Assembly (NCBI GenBank): GCA_036897485.1
Contig: JAYMTF010000034.1
Location: 1-64,000, forward strand
DNA length: 64,000 nt
Direction: 5' to 3'
Source of the DNA: Pelargonium nanum
Taxonomy: Eukaryota > Streptophyta > Magnoliopsida > Geraniales > Geraniaceae
Positions 24,054 to 39,000 of the stretch are shown one piece after another. Each line of letters opens with the position of its first letter. Within the stretch, counting starts at the first letter, position 1. Below the pieces are notes generated by a model that was not told the DNA's origin, made no database searches, and saw only the letters and a list, made by a program, of their open reading frames with translations. The position numbers were made by a program, and so were the translations under genes.

Positions 24054-27000
24054 ATGCCTCCAAGAAAGAAACCCAATTCTTCTTCTTCTTCATCATCCAA
24101 GAAACCGATTCAGAACCAAACCTCTCAGCCTTCCAAGTTTGGAATCCAACATTTCTTCGAGCGCCACACCCAAAATGCCCAGACTCAGACTTCGAATCAG
24201 AAGAAGAATCCCGGAAACAACTCCGTTTCTGCTCCTCCAGATAACCCTAACCCCTCTTCCACTTCTCCACAACTTGACCCCTCCATTTTAGATTCAAGCA
24301 AGAGTGCGATACTGTTTAAGAAGCCCAAGGCAAGTTCATTGACTGTGCACAACCCTAATCTAAAGGGTAATGGGGCTCTGGCTATCCAAAACCCTGAAAA
24401 TGGGTCGAATTTGCGGGTGGTTGGTTCCGGTAAGGTTTCGGAGAATACACCTCCTGAGTGTTTGGTGGCAGCAGGGATTGATGGAGAGGAGAATCAGTAT
24501 GATCAAGTGTCACCCCAAATTTCTAAGTCTGTGTCTCTCAAACGCTTCAAGTTCTCACCTGGATTGGTAATTTTCTTTTCAATTTACTGTTTCTGTTGTT
24601 TAATGTTCATATCATCATTTGGGATTATATTGGATGCTCTGATTAGAGTTGTAGGTAACTGAGTGTTTTTAATTTTGTAAATTTAATCATGGTAGTAGTT
24701 GATAAAGCAAAGCCAGGATGATGGTGGTGATGATATCACATGGAAGATATCGCCGGTGAATGAGCGACTCCAGGCAGTATCGAAGCGCATGCCTGATGTG
24801 ATTAGAAATTTGGCTGAATCTTCAAGGGTCAGCTCTTCCAATATTTGTCAGAACATGGAAAACGAGGTGTGCTCTTTACTCTGATTCTGCCTATGTTTCC
24901 TTGTAATGCTTTTCGTATTTGATAATGTTTTACTCACACTGAACTTTACAGACATCTGGTGTGCCAGGCAAGCTTGAGAAGTGGCTTTCTTCCCCAACAC
25001 TTAAGACTTGTGAAAAATCTCTCTCCTTAACTAAAAGGGTTGGGTTGAAAAGAGCAAACCTTGATCAGGAAATGGATTCCTGTGAAAATTTTGCTGAAAT
25101 GAGTACATCAAATACTGCTAGTCGACAGAGTCCATTCCAAACACCACCATCTTTATCATATTGCCATGATAAGGTACTTATTCTCTTATACTCTTACCCC
25201 ATGTTTTGATCTTGCAAATGTCTTATGGTTGCTTTTGATACTGGCAGACAGAAATGTTCTTATGGTTTTCAAGGGTTCAAGTAGATAGCTAGGGTGGAGC
25301 AAGATAACTAAATAATGCTACCAAATAATTCTCATGTAAAATATCCAATATCAGAACTGCATTAACCTTAGCTGTTAAAGCTAAGAAAATTCAAAATGAA
25401 GGTAAAAGTTCTTAAGAAGAGATCAACTTCCTATCTGGTTCTTACCTTCCTCGTCTAAGGGTCCATAAAAGAGTTAGTATACTTGGGACATTCAGTAGTC
25501 ATGATCAGTTGTCAGAAAATTTCAGGGAAAGATAAGTGAGCATTTTTACATTGTTTCTCATTAATTAGTCAATGAAACATGTTAGAGTAATTTTAAGGAG
25601 GAATTGAAACAGATGATATAAGACTTCAAGTTCTTCTTGCCCCTTTTAGCTATATTTTTGTCTACAAAAGGAGTCTTATCATTTTCTTTTTCTGACTACA
25701 TCATATCAAATGCAGCCTTGTAATGATGGTTCTTGCAATGGAGCATCTGATCAACTGGGTCCAAGGCAACACAAAAAGGTTTATATTCATGATTATATAT
25801 ATACCTGGACCTTGTTCATTATGGTTGATTTGTTTATTTATTTCAATTGGATTACATTATGTCTTCTCTATTCATTGCAACTTGAAAGTCCTTTTTATTT
25901 TATTTTGAAGGTAAGACATATCTTGACATGATATAATTTCAATTAATTTGTTTGACGATTCTGTTAGGCATTGCTTGAACTCTTAGATCAAGTAGAAGAT
26001 GCTATTTCTATTGAAGACTCAGTATCTAATGACATGAAGACATACTCATCTATTGTGAAAGATAAAAATGGTGATGATACATCTGTTAAAGACAACAATG
26101 CATTAAGGAGAGTGTCAATGGGTCCAGTAGAAAAGGTCAATGAGGCAGTTTCTAACCGCAATCTCCTCGTATTAGAGGTATTTCTTCTGTTCTTTAATTT
26201 CCTTTTATTAGGGTTATACTTTACTTCATGAAGGAAATAGTCCTTGCAGCTTGAATATGTTAACATTCTTTCTCTATGCTACAGGTATCCGAGAAGAGTA
26301 GACCTGCCGATTCTTGTGGTCCTCAGCACCCATACAAGGTTTTAATAAGCTTTAAGTTGTAAACTATTCTGTTCCTTTGTCTTTGCTGCTAGAAGTAGTA
26401 AAGGTGATTGACTGGTTTTCAGGTTCTTCGCTTACTGAATGAGCAAAGTGGAGAAGAACGGGCAGTGTATTTGTGGGAAGAATGGTATGTAGTTGATAAT
26501 CATAACACCCATAGTGCTTATGAATTGAGTCTCATAGTACTTTTGCTAGTGAATATTAGCAAAGGTAAATTACCTTAGATTTGTAAAAGATTCTTGTTTG
26601 TGCCTTCACTGTTGGGATAAAGTATTTTTTTTCTACATCTACCCAGTGGCATGATATCTTGATTGTTCAAGTTATTGAGATTGAAGTTGTTTCTTACCAA
26701 CCAAGTTAACCTTATTTGTTGCCTATTGGAATTGTTGTGTTCTGATCAAGTTCACCTTAATAATTTGATTAATTTCTCAATAGGATCAGATATTTATGTG
26801 ATGGTTTTCAACGTGTACAGAATTCTATGATGTTATTATTAACAATCACATGCCTGAAATTTTCGTTGAGGAAATTGTGTTTTAAGATTTTTTGTATCCT
26901 AAGCGTATTTCTGAAATATTAGCATTAAGGAAATTAACCTTTTTAATGCTAATTGACCACTTTTCCCATTTGTATTTTTGTTAGGTTCTATAGTGTGATT

Positions 27001-30000
27001 GCACCTGGAGATACTGTAAATGTCATAGGGGAGTTCGATGACAAGGGAAAATGCGATATAGATCGGGACAAAAATCTTCTAATTGTTCACCCAGATATTT
27101 TGGTATCTGGAACTCGGGTAAATACTTTATGCTTCTGGTTTCATTGTTCTAGATATACTTATATGGGATAATGTGTCCAAGGTTTTTGATGAAAACTGTT
27201 CTAAGCCATTACTTAGAGGTTGTTCTTGTTTTACCTTTTAATCAATACAACATTTCTAGGTTGCTGCAAGTTTTAGTTGCCCAAGACGAACTGTCCTGGA
27301 TGAGAGGCTGAAATTCAGTGAGCATTCTACCGCTGCATTAATGGGTACCTTACTGCACCAAGTTTTTCAGGTAGGACTAGATAAAGTTCCCTTTATTATG
27401 TATAAAATTTGTTGGATACAAATTCACTTATCATGATCATGGTTCTTAGTTATAAATTTTTTCCTTAATGAATAGTGCCATCTTTTATGATAACTTTTAT
27501 TTTGAAGGCCGGACTTGTGAAGGAGATTCCAACAAAAGACTTCTTGGAGGAATATGCAGGGATAGTGCTCCAGAAAAACATGGAGAGCTTGTATGCATGT
27601 GGAGGTGGAGATTTATAAATGTCACTTGTCTACATTGTGATATATGATATATCTTATTGGCAACTTCAACTGGGAATTCTTTTGTTGAACTTGTGATACC
27701 ATAGGAGTTGTCGTATTAGTTCACCCCTCTACATTGTATCAATTTTCATTATAATATTATTTGTAGAAATTGTAATTAATTGATTTTGGGCATTGTTTTG
27801 ACTGAAATCTCTTATTTACTTTTTCTTTTGAATTTTGCAGTAAATGAAAATGATATGGGCAGAAACATGATTGAGGCAATTCCAAAATTATTAAGTTGGA
27901 TCATTCTATTCAAGCATTCACAGGTGTGCCAAGTTGATTTATTGATTTATTTATAACTATCTTCTATTCTTAGGTAAATAATGGTGTTGGGGGTGGTCTG
28001 GTACTTTCTTGCTAAACAGTAATCTTACCTTGTCCAGACCGGACTTATGTGATGGTTTGTTAACTTATCCATCCGAGAGTTATTGCCAAGAGCCCAAGAT
28101 AGTCTTTACTATGCTGAAGCACACTTTGTCTACTATGTTCATAATTATATTTACAGGTCTTTTTGAGTCATTCCTTTTTTCATAAAACATCACGGTTTAC
28201 TCGATGAACTCACATACTCTAATCCCACCTGGTTTTCTCCAATTTTTTTTATTTATTATATAATGAATTTCAATTTTTCATGTGTCCTACCTATCTTTTG
28301 CTTCTCTGATTTATGGACATTACATTAGTCGAATCCATGTATCTATGATGCATCCCTCACCTTTTTTTAGATGTTAGTGTGCTGGCACCTTGTCTTTGTG
28401 TTGAACAAAGGCAAAAATTTTGTTGTATACAGGCATGTGTATGCCCATATTACATGGGTGACCTTTACTGACTGAGTTAATTACACCTAACCTGTGTCAT
28501 TTAAGTTGATGGTCTGTTGAATGATTGACAGAGCTCAGGAGCCCCTACTGTTGATTTTGGATCGGACGCTGAGCAGAAAAGGGTCAGCATATCCGAGGTT
28601 AGACATCCCGCTTGAATTGTTAGTACCATCTGTATATTTGCGTTTATATGCATGCATTTAACATGATAATTGCGTTAATGAATGTAGGATTCATAGTTGG
28701 TTAGGTTCAGTATGAGATAGGCCGTTGGAATTCAATCTAATTATGTTTTCAGATGAATCAGATCTCAAATCCATGCCAAAATTTTGTGCTGTCCTATTAA
28801 TTTTATGAATTTTATTTCATTTTGAAAAAACTTTTTCCTTTTGTTTTAGGTAACCTTGACAATAATATTAGTTTGATAGGCTAAGGATGATAGGCTAAGG
28901 ATAGCATAGTTAAAGTGTATAAATTTTTAATCATTAATGTTTAAAGCAAACATATTTATAGTAAGGTTTTAGATATCATATAGTAGTTGAAAACTGTAAC
29001 TGTAACAAATCCTTTAGGGGATATGTGAGCTGCACCTGTTTAGGTCAAAATGGGCTGGATACCTTGATCTTGCCTATTTCCATCCCTAACTATTTTGTAG
29101 ATACTACATATGCTGAAGGCTAGCACACATGACACACCATATAGTTGATTGTTTTGTATTACTTTACTTAACAAATTTATACATCCTTACTAACTGGGGT
29201 TATCCTTAATTGCATTTTTTTAATTTACTTAATTTCCTGTATAGAAAATCAGTGTTGTAAAAGCACCTGTTTTAACTGTAGGTAGTTGATATCGAGGAGA
29301 TGGCATGGGCCCCAAAATATGGATTGAAAGGAATGATTGATGCTTCTATTAAAGTAAAAGTCGAATCAAATACCACTAATGTGTGTGAAAAAATTGTGCC
29401 TCTGGAGTTTAAAACCGGAAAAGGCCCCAATGGCCAGGTAAGAAATGTGTGTGCCATCAATGCCTTGAGGCTTGAAATTTAAAAAAGCAATCTGTGAGAT
29501 ACTCATCCAGTCTATCTTGATCTCTTTATTTTTCTAAGATATGTTAACTAGAAGCAGAATCTTAATCACTATCTTCTGTGGTTCTTTATTTTCTCTTGAT
29601 CTTGTTTCCTATATTTTCTCACTCATTATGGTTGTTTATGCAGTCATCAATGGAACACTGTGCCCAAGTGATCTTATACACCCTCCTTATGTCTGATAGG
29701 TGCAAATAATTATATAATTCCTTTTAATATAAGCTTTCATTCGAGATAAAGTTAGGGTAGAGGTGTGTGTGCTGGGAGCTTGTTGAGAGAGTATTACTTA
29801 TCTGCTTGCTGTTGTATTTCCTTTAGGTATATACAAAATATTGATTCTGGTCTTCTGTACTATCTCCAATCAGATCAAACACAGGTATGATAAAAAAGAA
29901 TATAAACCAAGTATTTTTGGCTTAGAATGAGCCTGCCTATTAAAACATGACACCTAATTAAATATAACGCATACCTGCACAATGAATTTGTGGGTGCAGA

Positions 30001-33000
30001 GTGCCACATTGGATCTAGCAGATTTTAGCGAGGTGTTATGTTTTGATTGGTTGGCTTACTCTAAGCCCATATAACGCTCGGATTAGATTATGCAAACCCC
30101 ATATCTTTCTCTCTACCCATGGTTCAGGAGATTTGAGTGTTTATTTACCAATTGTAAAGGGAATTGTTGTTCGAAGATCCGACTTGGTTGGGCTAATCAT
30201 GCGTCGCAATGAACTAGCAAATGATATTCTCAAGGCATCAACTATGCAACAATTGCCCTCAATGTTACAGGTTTGGTTGTCACTGATTTATAAGATTTGT
30301 GTATTACTTGACTTCCATTTGAATATATTGTTGTTTCCTTCTATTTAGAGGCCAAACATGTGCAAAGGTTGTCGCCATCTTGGTGTATGCACTATTTATC
30401 ACAAGGTAAACTTTTGATCCTTATAAAGCTCAAGGAGTGTATTATTCTTCTGTTCTATTGGTAGGCTAATTATTTGTGGCAGTAGGTGGCTTCTGCTGGC
30501 CTACTTCCCACAACCTGAAAAAAAATCTTGAAGTTAGTAGTTTAAGTCACTTCAGGTTTTACATATAACAAAGTGCTGTTCTAATATATGATGCATTAGG
30601 TTATAAAACACTACATTGTTTCCATTTCCACTATGTTCATGCGGAACTCTAAAAATGTGTGAAGTTTTTTTTGTCCTTCCTCCAATTGATATCTTCTTGC
30701 ACATTAAACAAATTCGGGCTGATTCAGCAAAAAATTAGGACGTGCCTGGACATTTGAACCAAATAATATATATCAACCTTTTCAAGATGTTAGTTTATTG
30801 CCGTTTGAGAAATTTTCAAGTGGTTTGAATATCATTATTTATCACTGGCCTTTACATTTAAGTGCTGCAGGCACATGGTGGAAGCACAGATAGCAGTGGA
30901 CTGGGTGATATGTTTGTTTCTCATGTTAGCCACTTGACAGCTTCTCATTTTGCCTTCCTTCGAAAGTGGGATAGGCTGATTGATTTAGAAACTAATGAAA
31001 AGCAGGTGACCTTTACTGTTGTATGCATATTTTATATTTATTAGCAACCTAAAACTTATGCACTGCTAAGTGAATTATGTTTTTTTTTTCTTTCCTCCCT
31101 CAAAATTTCAGCATGCAAAGAACAAAATATGGCGTTCACGCAGTCTGAGGGGTGACAACTTCAGTAGTTGCCTCTCTTCTATGGTTCTTGATATGTCAAA
31201 TAAATTTCAACATCAGAAACCTTTGGAAGACAACCGATATATCTATCATTTTGTGCGGCAAGATATGCCATCTCTTAACGTAGAAGCATCTAATGGAAAT
31301 TCTTCGAGTGCAGATCATGCTTCAACAAGTGATTTGGATTGCTCACTTAAAATTGGGGATTATGTGGTACAATATTTTTTCTGTGGCTAGGCTTATCATC
31401 TGATGCATCTTTTCTGTTTATTCTAATTTTGCTCAGGCTAAATATTAATAATCTATTACTAGTACAAGTTGCATACATAGTTCTTATTAATATATTGCAT
31501 ATTGTATCATACTCATTTAGAGGTGTCCATTTTTGTATCCATTAGAGGACCAACTCAACTAACAACTTAAGCTGATAGTTCAAGGCCCATTTTATTTTTT
31601 TTTCTTAACACACCCCCTCACGTGCAAGCCCATAATCGCTTTTGCACTTGGCCCATGCACAAGTCCTCTTGTGTTGTGCTGGAATTTAATATAATTTAAT
31701 CAGAGTGGCGGACTCAAACTCTTGACCTTTAGGTCAACCAAGGCTCTTATACCATGTTGAACTATAGAAAGGTGAATTCCTCGTCTACCTTTCTATTGCT
31801 CAACAATATCCTTTCTTTTGTAGTGAATATATCTCAAGCATGTACATGTTAGTATTAGTGTATACTAAACATAGTGTGGATTTCAAATGATGATTGTTTT
31901 TGAGTATTTGGCTAATATGAAGAAAAATTAACTACTTCTGATTACATTGCATCTTTCACACTAGCCAATGTCTCAATATTGTCTGACTGCATATGGTCCT
32001 GTTCCTCCTGTTTTTTTTTTTGTTATCCTTTCTCTTAAGTACATGCATATATCAATGTGCACTCTTAATATTTAGTGTAGGCAATGAGAGGATAATAACT
32101 GTGATTTGTGAAATATTTTCTCCAAACTTTTCTGCTCTTTAGTTGGTCTATTGATGGATTTATATGCATTTTATCATTTTATGAACTGTTTGCAGCTGTC
32201 TCATTATATGCACGGTGTCTTACTTTCCTTTTCAGTTCTATTAATAACAACGTAACAATTTATGTTCAGATACTTACAGCTGAATCTTATCATCTATCAG
32301 TTGCAAGTGGAATCATAACTGATATCAGTCGCTCTCAAGTTTCAGTAAGAATTTATTCTGTATAATCTGTTCTTGTGTTTTACCATGAACTTGAAAATTT
32401 ATTACTCTTTTCTCAAAAACATGGATGTCCCTGAAGCTAACACTTGTAGCATTAACATAGGTTAAGCTTTTCAACTTAAATGACGGAAAGAGTCCCAATT
32501 TGACTTCTGTAAAATTTCTAGATTTCTTTTTCGAAGCGCTTACGGCTTCCTGGGAGCAACCCTTCTTCAGAGGCTGAAGATCTTCGTCAGGAGGTCTGGC
32601 GGGTTGACAAGGATGAGGCCATGACTTCATTTGCTGTTATGAGGTTAATTGATGTCTGATTTATCTTCACCATTGCTTAATGATAAATACAATATACTCT
32701 GGATTCTCATGCATGATTTTTTTAACATTGATGAAGGTTCAACCTTGCACAACTTTTTCTTCAAAGTGCTGAAAGCTCTCATCTACGGAAAATGATTGTT
32801 GACATTGAGGTGAATGCACGTTCCTATTTTGCATTGTTATTTATTTTGCTAATTCTGATTACACTCTCTGTGGATGTCCATGTGCCTACTTTTTGCAGGC
32901 TCCTAGATTTGACAGTGGATGTATATCCAGTCAGGATCCTGCAATATCATATGTTTGTTCGGAAAAAAGTTTGAATAATGATCAGCGTCGAGCAATAATT

Positions 33001-36000
33001 AAGGTTTCTCTATAATTATCCTTTTTGTTATTTCAAATTTCACTTAACCATTCTCTGATTCATCATTGAGTTTAATCTACTTTTAGCTCCTTTTAAAAAA
33101 AAAATTCTACTTTTAGCTAGGTTTGTTTTGATTATCCACCTATGATATTTACATGCACTTATTTTTCGCAATTTTGATGTTTCAGATACTTACAGCAAAG
33201 GATTATGCTCTAATCTTAGGAATGCCTGGAACAGGCAAGACATCTACAATGGTGCATGCTGTGAAAGCCTTGTTGATCAGAGGTGCGACGATTTTGCTTA
33301 CGTCCTACACCAACTCAGCTGTTGACAATTTACTTATCAAGCTGAAAGCACAGGTCATTACTATCCTCTTAATGTATTTTGTTATAGCTATATAATATCT
33401 GCATTTTGTATTCAAATGTTCCAGTATCCATCCATTTGTACCGCCAATAACTTCAAACTGGAAAGCATGTATGCATGTGTAAGCTTGATTTTCATCTATA
33501 TTTACCTCAAATATTGCCCACCTATGCATTGGTTACAATATCTTCCATGTAGACCATATCTTATTAGCGTAATGGAGCAATAAAAAATGTTCAGTTCTAA
33601 AAAAAAAGTTTGTAGAAGCCTTCGATCAAACTCACTATAGCTAGATGCACATATTTCTCAGCCATTCATTTACTCACTTTTGTTGCTTGGTATTCATATC
33701 TGATTTACTGCTTCCTATAGTTATGAAAGACCATAACAAATTGTTTGAATTACAAATCTTTGAATCAACATGGGAGTCCTGCGCTATTTCATTGCTAGAA
33801 TCTATGTATATTTGAAAGAGGATGATCTCTGGGAGATTTGAGGGAAAATGATTCATATTATTCACTTTGGGTGAAACTTAATTTATAGTTCAAATAGAGT
33901 AAATCAAGACCAATCAAAGATCTTAAAAAACAGCTCAATCTAGATTAAATAAGATTTCCAAAACTGTGCTAATCAATCCCATATCTCCTAATTTTCAGCC
34001 ACTTTAACACTCCCTCTCAATCTCAAGGTACCTTGGGCTTGGATATATATTTTTTTGATCAACAAACGTAACAACCGAAGCTCGAACCTGAGACCTCAAA
34101 AGAAGCAAGCGCCTTAAGCCACTTGCCCGTTGATGGTTGTTCCTTGAGCTTGGAATGAACGATGGCTAAAAATAGATCATTGTAATTATCTTGTCATGAT
34201 GTTAATGAGATAGTTTTGTTGTCGTAACAATGTTGACCTTGTGACTAAGGGACTACGTTTCAATGGTAGTTTGGTCAGACTGGAGGCTCATGTACTAATT
34301 CTATAGCGTGTTCTCATGACTCAGAGACTGTGTTTTGGTACTAGTTTGGTGAAACGAGAGGCTCATGTACTATTAGAGAATTTGTGAGATTCAGAGAGAA
34401 TTTGTGATTGGATTTTGTGAATTGAGGCTTGGGTAGATTATAGATACCAAGCTGAAGACTTGACTTGTTGAGAGCGGAAAACATTAAGAAGATTATATAC
34501 GTCTCTCTAGTCTCAATGCTCTGATACCACATGAGATTTGAGAGAAAATAATTCATGTTATTCACTATGGCTGAAACCCAATTTATAGTACAAATAAAGT
34601 AAATCAAGATCCTAAAAATTAGCTTAATCTAGGAAAAATAAGATCCCTACTATCTCCTAATTTTCAGTCACTCTAACATCCCATATATCCTAAACAATCT
34701 CCTTGTGCAAAATTTGCATGCTGGGCACAACACGATCAAGATTCGCTCGAGACATGTATTCGGCACGTTAATCTTGTATTATGAACAAAATTAAAATTAA
34801 TTAGGAGTTGTTGAGGACATGTGAATCACGTGTCCGTGTGCTAGTTTTGGATGAAAAGAAATATTTTTCACAAGCATTGTGAACTGTGCCACATATTTGA
34901 ATTGGTGCTTCATAGACTGTTTCAACCAATTTCTTTTTATTGTAAATGGTATGTGATTTCTTATGATACATATAGGCTTCAGATTCAATAATGATGAATC
35001 TGCCTTGTGTATGGACCTGTGATATATACATATTGCCTCAATACCATCTCCTTTTTTCATTCATATTATTGTAACTTAAATAATTGCAGAACATTGATTT
35101 TGTACGTATTGGAAGACATCAAGCTGTGCATAAAGAAATTCAGGGGCATTGCTTTTCAGGTCAGCTATTTTGTTGATAACAGCATTTTCAGTGTGTAACT
35201 TGATTTTTCTCCATGTCTTGATATTTTTTTTTTGTGACAGCAATGGAAATACGTGGTGTGGAAGACATTAGAACAAGATTAAACGAAGTAAAGGTTGTAG
35301 CAGTTACTTGTTTGGGGATAACTAGCCCCTTTCTTGCAAACAAGAGATTCGATGTATGCATCATGGATGAAGCAGGGCAGACTACCCTCCCAGTATGTAT
35401 TGTTGCTTCATTGTTTTTGCCTAGTGTGGCTAGTGTTCGTGCTATAATTTTGTTTACACAACTACATCATGTCAATTTAACAAAGCTAATATTATGAAGA
35501 GCATTCACATCTTTGAATTAGTCAGAATAATGATATTAACGATTATAATAGTTACAAAATCATGAATGCCTGGAAATGATAACTGTTAATTTTCAAAGCG
35601 GTCTACATATAATGGCTTGGGCTTCCACTTCAATAATAACATTTAATGATATGTTGGTTTTAGAACTCAACCCATTTGATGATATGTGAGATTTAATTTA
35701 TGTATGCCTTATTATAAATAGATCAATTAGGTCCATAGATTAAGCTTTAACTTATTATATTTCCTATTTTATTTTAAGTGGACTCTGTATTGCCTATATA
35801 AAGAGCTTCGTATCTACATCATTATTAACAATAGCATTTCACATTTTCTATATGATATTGTAGCTTTCTTGTTCTTAAAGGGATTTCCATCATCTTCCGT
35901 TGCCTAACACAATTGCCTTAGGGCAGCAGTTTGACATAATAATGTGGGCATCCCTTCACACTTGAAAAAAACCCTAGACCTGTCATGTCTTCTTGGTGTT

Positions 36001-39000
36001 CGAGCCGTCAACATTTGTTTTGGGGTTGGTTCATTGAGGCACTTTTTTTTGGGAGTTATTTCTAGAATTCAACCACGTTTATGTGGTTAGAATAGGCTCC
36101 AATTGATCATCCCTTGTAATGCCCTGTATAAGGAGCTTCTATTTTACATCAATAAGAAAATATAACAATTCAAATTCTCTAAACATTATTGTCATTTTTG
36201 TGGGGATAAAGAATATTTTTCCCAATTACACAAAGAAACATTTTATTGTTGATAATTGAAAGATCACTATGAAAAGTAACGGTCAATACATATGTAAAAG
36301 ACCATCTCAACGAAAAGTTTAAGCCGATAGTTGAAGGCCTAATATTAATTTTATACTCTAACACGCCGCCCTCTCACATGTAAACCCATTATTGCTTTGC
36401 AAGTGGCCATGCACAAGTCCACTTATTACCAGTTTTCATATGTTCTGAACTAGGTATCGCTGGGGCCATTGATGTTTGCGTCAGTGTTTGTTCTTGTTGG
36501 TGACCATTATCAGTTACCCCCACTTGTCCAGGTATGTGGATTTAATTTGTCCTCAATTTTAATCGCTTAATCTTTTTGTGCCACATATTTTCGTAATTAT
36601 AAGTAATATTTTAACTGATTTGTAGAGCACAGAAGCCCGAGAGAATGGGATGGGGGTAAGTTTATTTTGCAGGCTTTCAGAAGCACATCCTCAGGCAATT
36701 TCAGCGTTACAAAGTCAGGTATTTGTTTGAACTGAATTTTTTTTTGGATCAACTCCACTACTCTTCCTATACCATGGCAGTTTAGAATTCTAAACTTGTG
36801 TGCAGTACCGTATGTGCCAAGGCATTATGGAATTAGCAAATTCCTTGATATATGATAATAGATTATGTTGCGGGTCTCCTGAAATAGCAAATGGTCAACT
36901 CAAGGTTTCAGATTTGAGGCAGTGTTCATCATGGCTGAAGGAGGTATGTGCATATTATTTTGCATGCGCTCTTAAGATTTATTTCCTTGTTGCTGTTGTT
37001 TTTTTACATGCTCAAGGCCATCTTTATCTTTTTTTTTTTTATTTTTTTTTACAGTAGCAATGGATAATATATATTAATATTAAAAAGACTGAGTTTCTAA
37101 GATGGAAAAGCAGTGTCAGTCAAAATATAAAAAAAACTCTTGCCAGAGAGTATATAGAAGGAAGAAGATGCTAGACAATGATTGATTAACATAACACACT
37201 CCAGGTTGGACTAAGGTAGACATAATATAGAGACAAAGATCCAATGACTGCCAATGAAAGTCATGCTGCAAATATTCAAGCATCACAACTAGACAGGGAG
37301 GGTAGGTGAGTGAGGACAGTTGGAGCGTCTTTAGAAAGGGTATATGTGTTATTCTCCCGTTGCTGGAAAAATACTATATTTCTGCAGATGTTGCTTTTTT
37401 CGAGTCTTCTTATTTTTCATCCTTTGACTATAATCATATTATTACCTCTCAGGCTCTCCCGATTCCTTATCCGAGACCTCCCTTTTTTGAATCATCTCAA
37501 CCAACCACTCTTACAAACCCACGCGCTCCTTTACAAGTTTATTCTCGTCGTCCCCGTCTTCCTTCTGTTATAGGTACTGATGCAACTTTAGTTGAATTAC
37601 CTCTTGCTCCAGCATCTTCACCTGTCGATGAAATGCCCATTGTGCTTAGACAAGGTAATCGTTGTACGAGGAATCCCAAACCTCGTTATACCTTTCTCAG
37701 TTAAATCAGAGCACTGGAATTCATTTCGGGTGTGATAGTTAGAATCTCTACCAAGTGAAATCAGAGCACTGAAAGAATTGTAGAGATTGTGTAGAGAATG
37801 TGATCATAGAAAGCCTTTTTTCACAAGGGTATTAATACTCACAATAGGTGATGAGTCTGCAACATATTCTAATTAGCCAAGGGTGATGTCTTCGTGATAA
37901 CCTCATCAATGATCATCTCTTGGGTCTCAAGAATTCCTCCAAAGGAGTCTCCTAAGTTAGGCTAGGTTGAGGGGGTCTTTCAGTCTTCTCAAGGGTACAT
38001 AATTCATGGAGCTAGTAACAAGCATGACCTAAGATTCCTTGATTTTGATAAAGAGGATTGTCTATCTAATTAGTGATCTCTTTGGGTTGGGGGAGGATCT
38101 CTCCCTATGTGTAGGTTTGACCTAAGAGCCCAAGAGTCATTAGTGTAGCAAGCATGGGATACCATACCATGAGATTTCCCAGGTGAGGCTTCAAAAGTGG
38201 AGTGGGGCTTCCTTGGTGTAGGGTCTTTATTTATTTTAGAAGTAACTTTAGTGGTCCTTACATCCTTTGGTGTTGAGGAGAGCTGTCTTTGTTGAGAGTA
38301 GTGCTAGAGGACCCTCATGAAGACACCAGGTGACGCCCCATGGGGGCCTCAAGGGAGGACCAACATTTCTTATAGCTTGAAGTGGCCCTTGCACCCTTGG
38401 CATTGTGAGACAAGTTGGAGTGAGAATGTGTTCTCTATAGCTTCAATTTTGCTGGGCTGAGTTGGAACACGGGCGTGCGCCCTGGACAAAGGTTGTGTCA
38501 TCTCAGTTGAGATTTCTCTCTGCTTGGGTCACACATGGGGGTATGTCCTAGACACACGACCACATGTCACCTCAGCTGAAATCCCTCTCTACTGGGCCAC
38601 ACAGGGCCGCATCTCACCTTAGCTGAGATTCCTCCCAGCCATGGTCCCACGCGGGTGCATATTTAAGACACCATGTTCATTAACCTTAACGCGAGCCATC
38701 TTTGACTGGTTCATATGCTTCTATTCACCTTGGGTTGAATTCTTTGGAGGATCCGAATAGTATATCCTTGAATCTTTTACTTGTCAACCCTTAGGAAGCC
38801 TTAGTGACAGGACTCTCTAAACGCTTGTGTCAATCCTGGAATAGCTGAATCAAGGGCTGTTTTTTATGCATCATCACTATGCTGTAGTGCTGTACCTAGT
38901 TGTGCAATTTCACAGTTTTTTTATTTAATTAAAGAACGTCTTCAATCTAGACCATTATTGCTGTATGGGAACAACAAATTCAACTTGAAATGAATGATGC

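Noticed and set aside
30128-30159. Use of the CAG at 30127 as the acceptor of DNA2 exon 16
   Set aside because: It brings an immediate in-frame stop; the acceptor at 30159 keeps the frame and matches the family.
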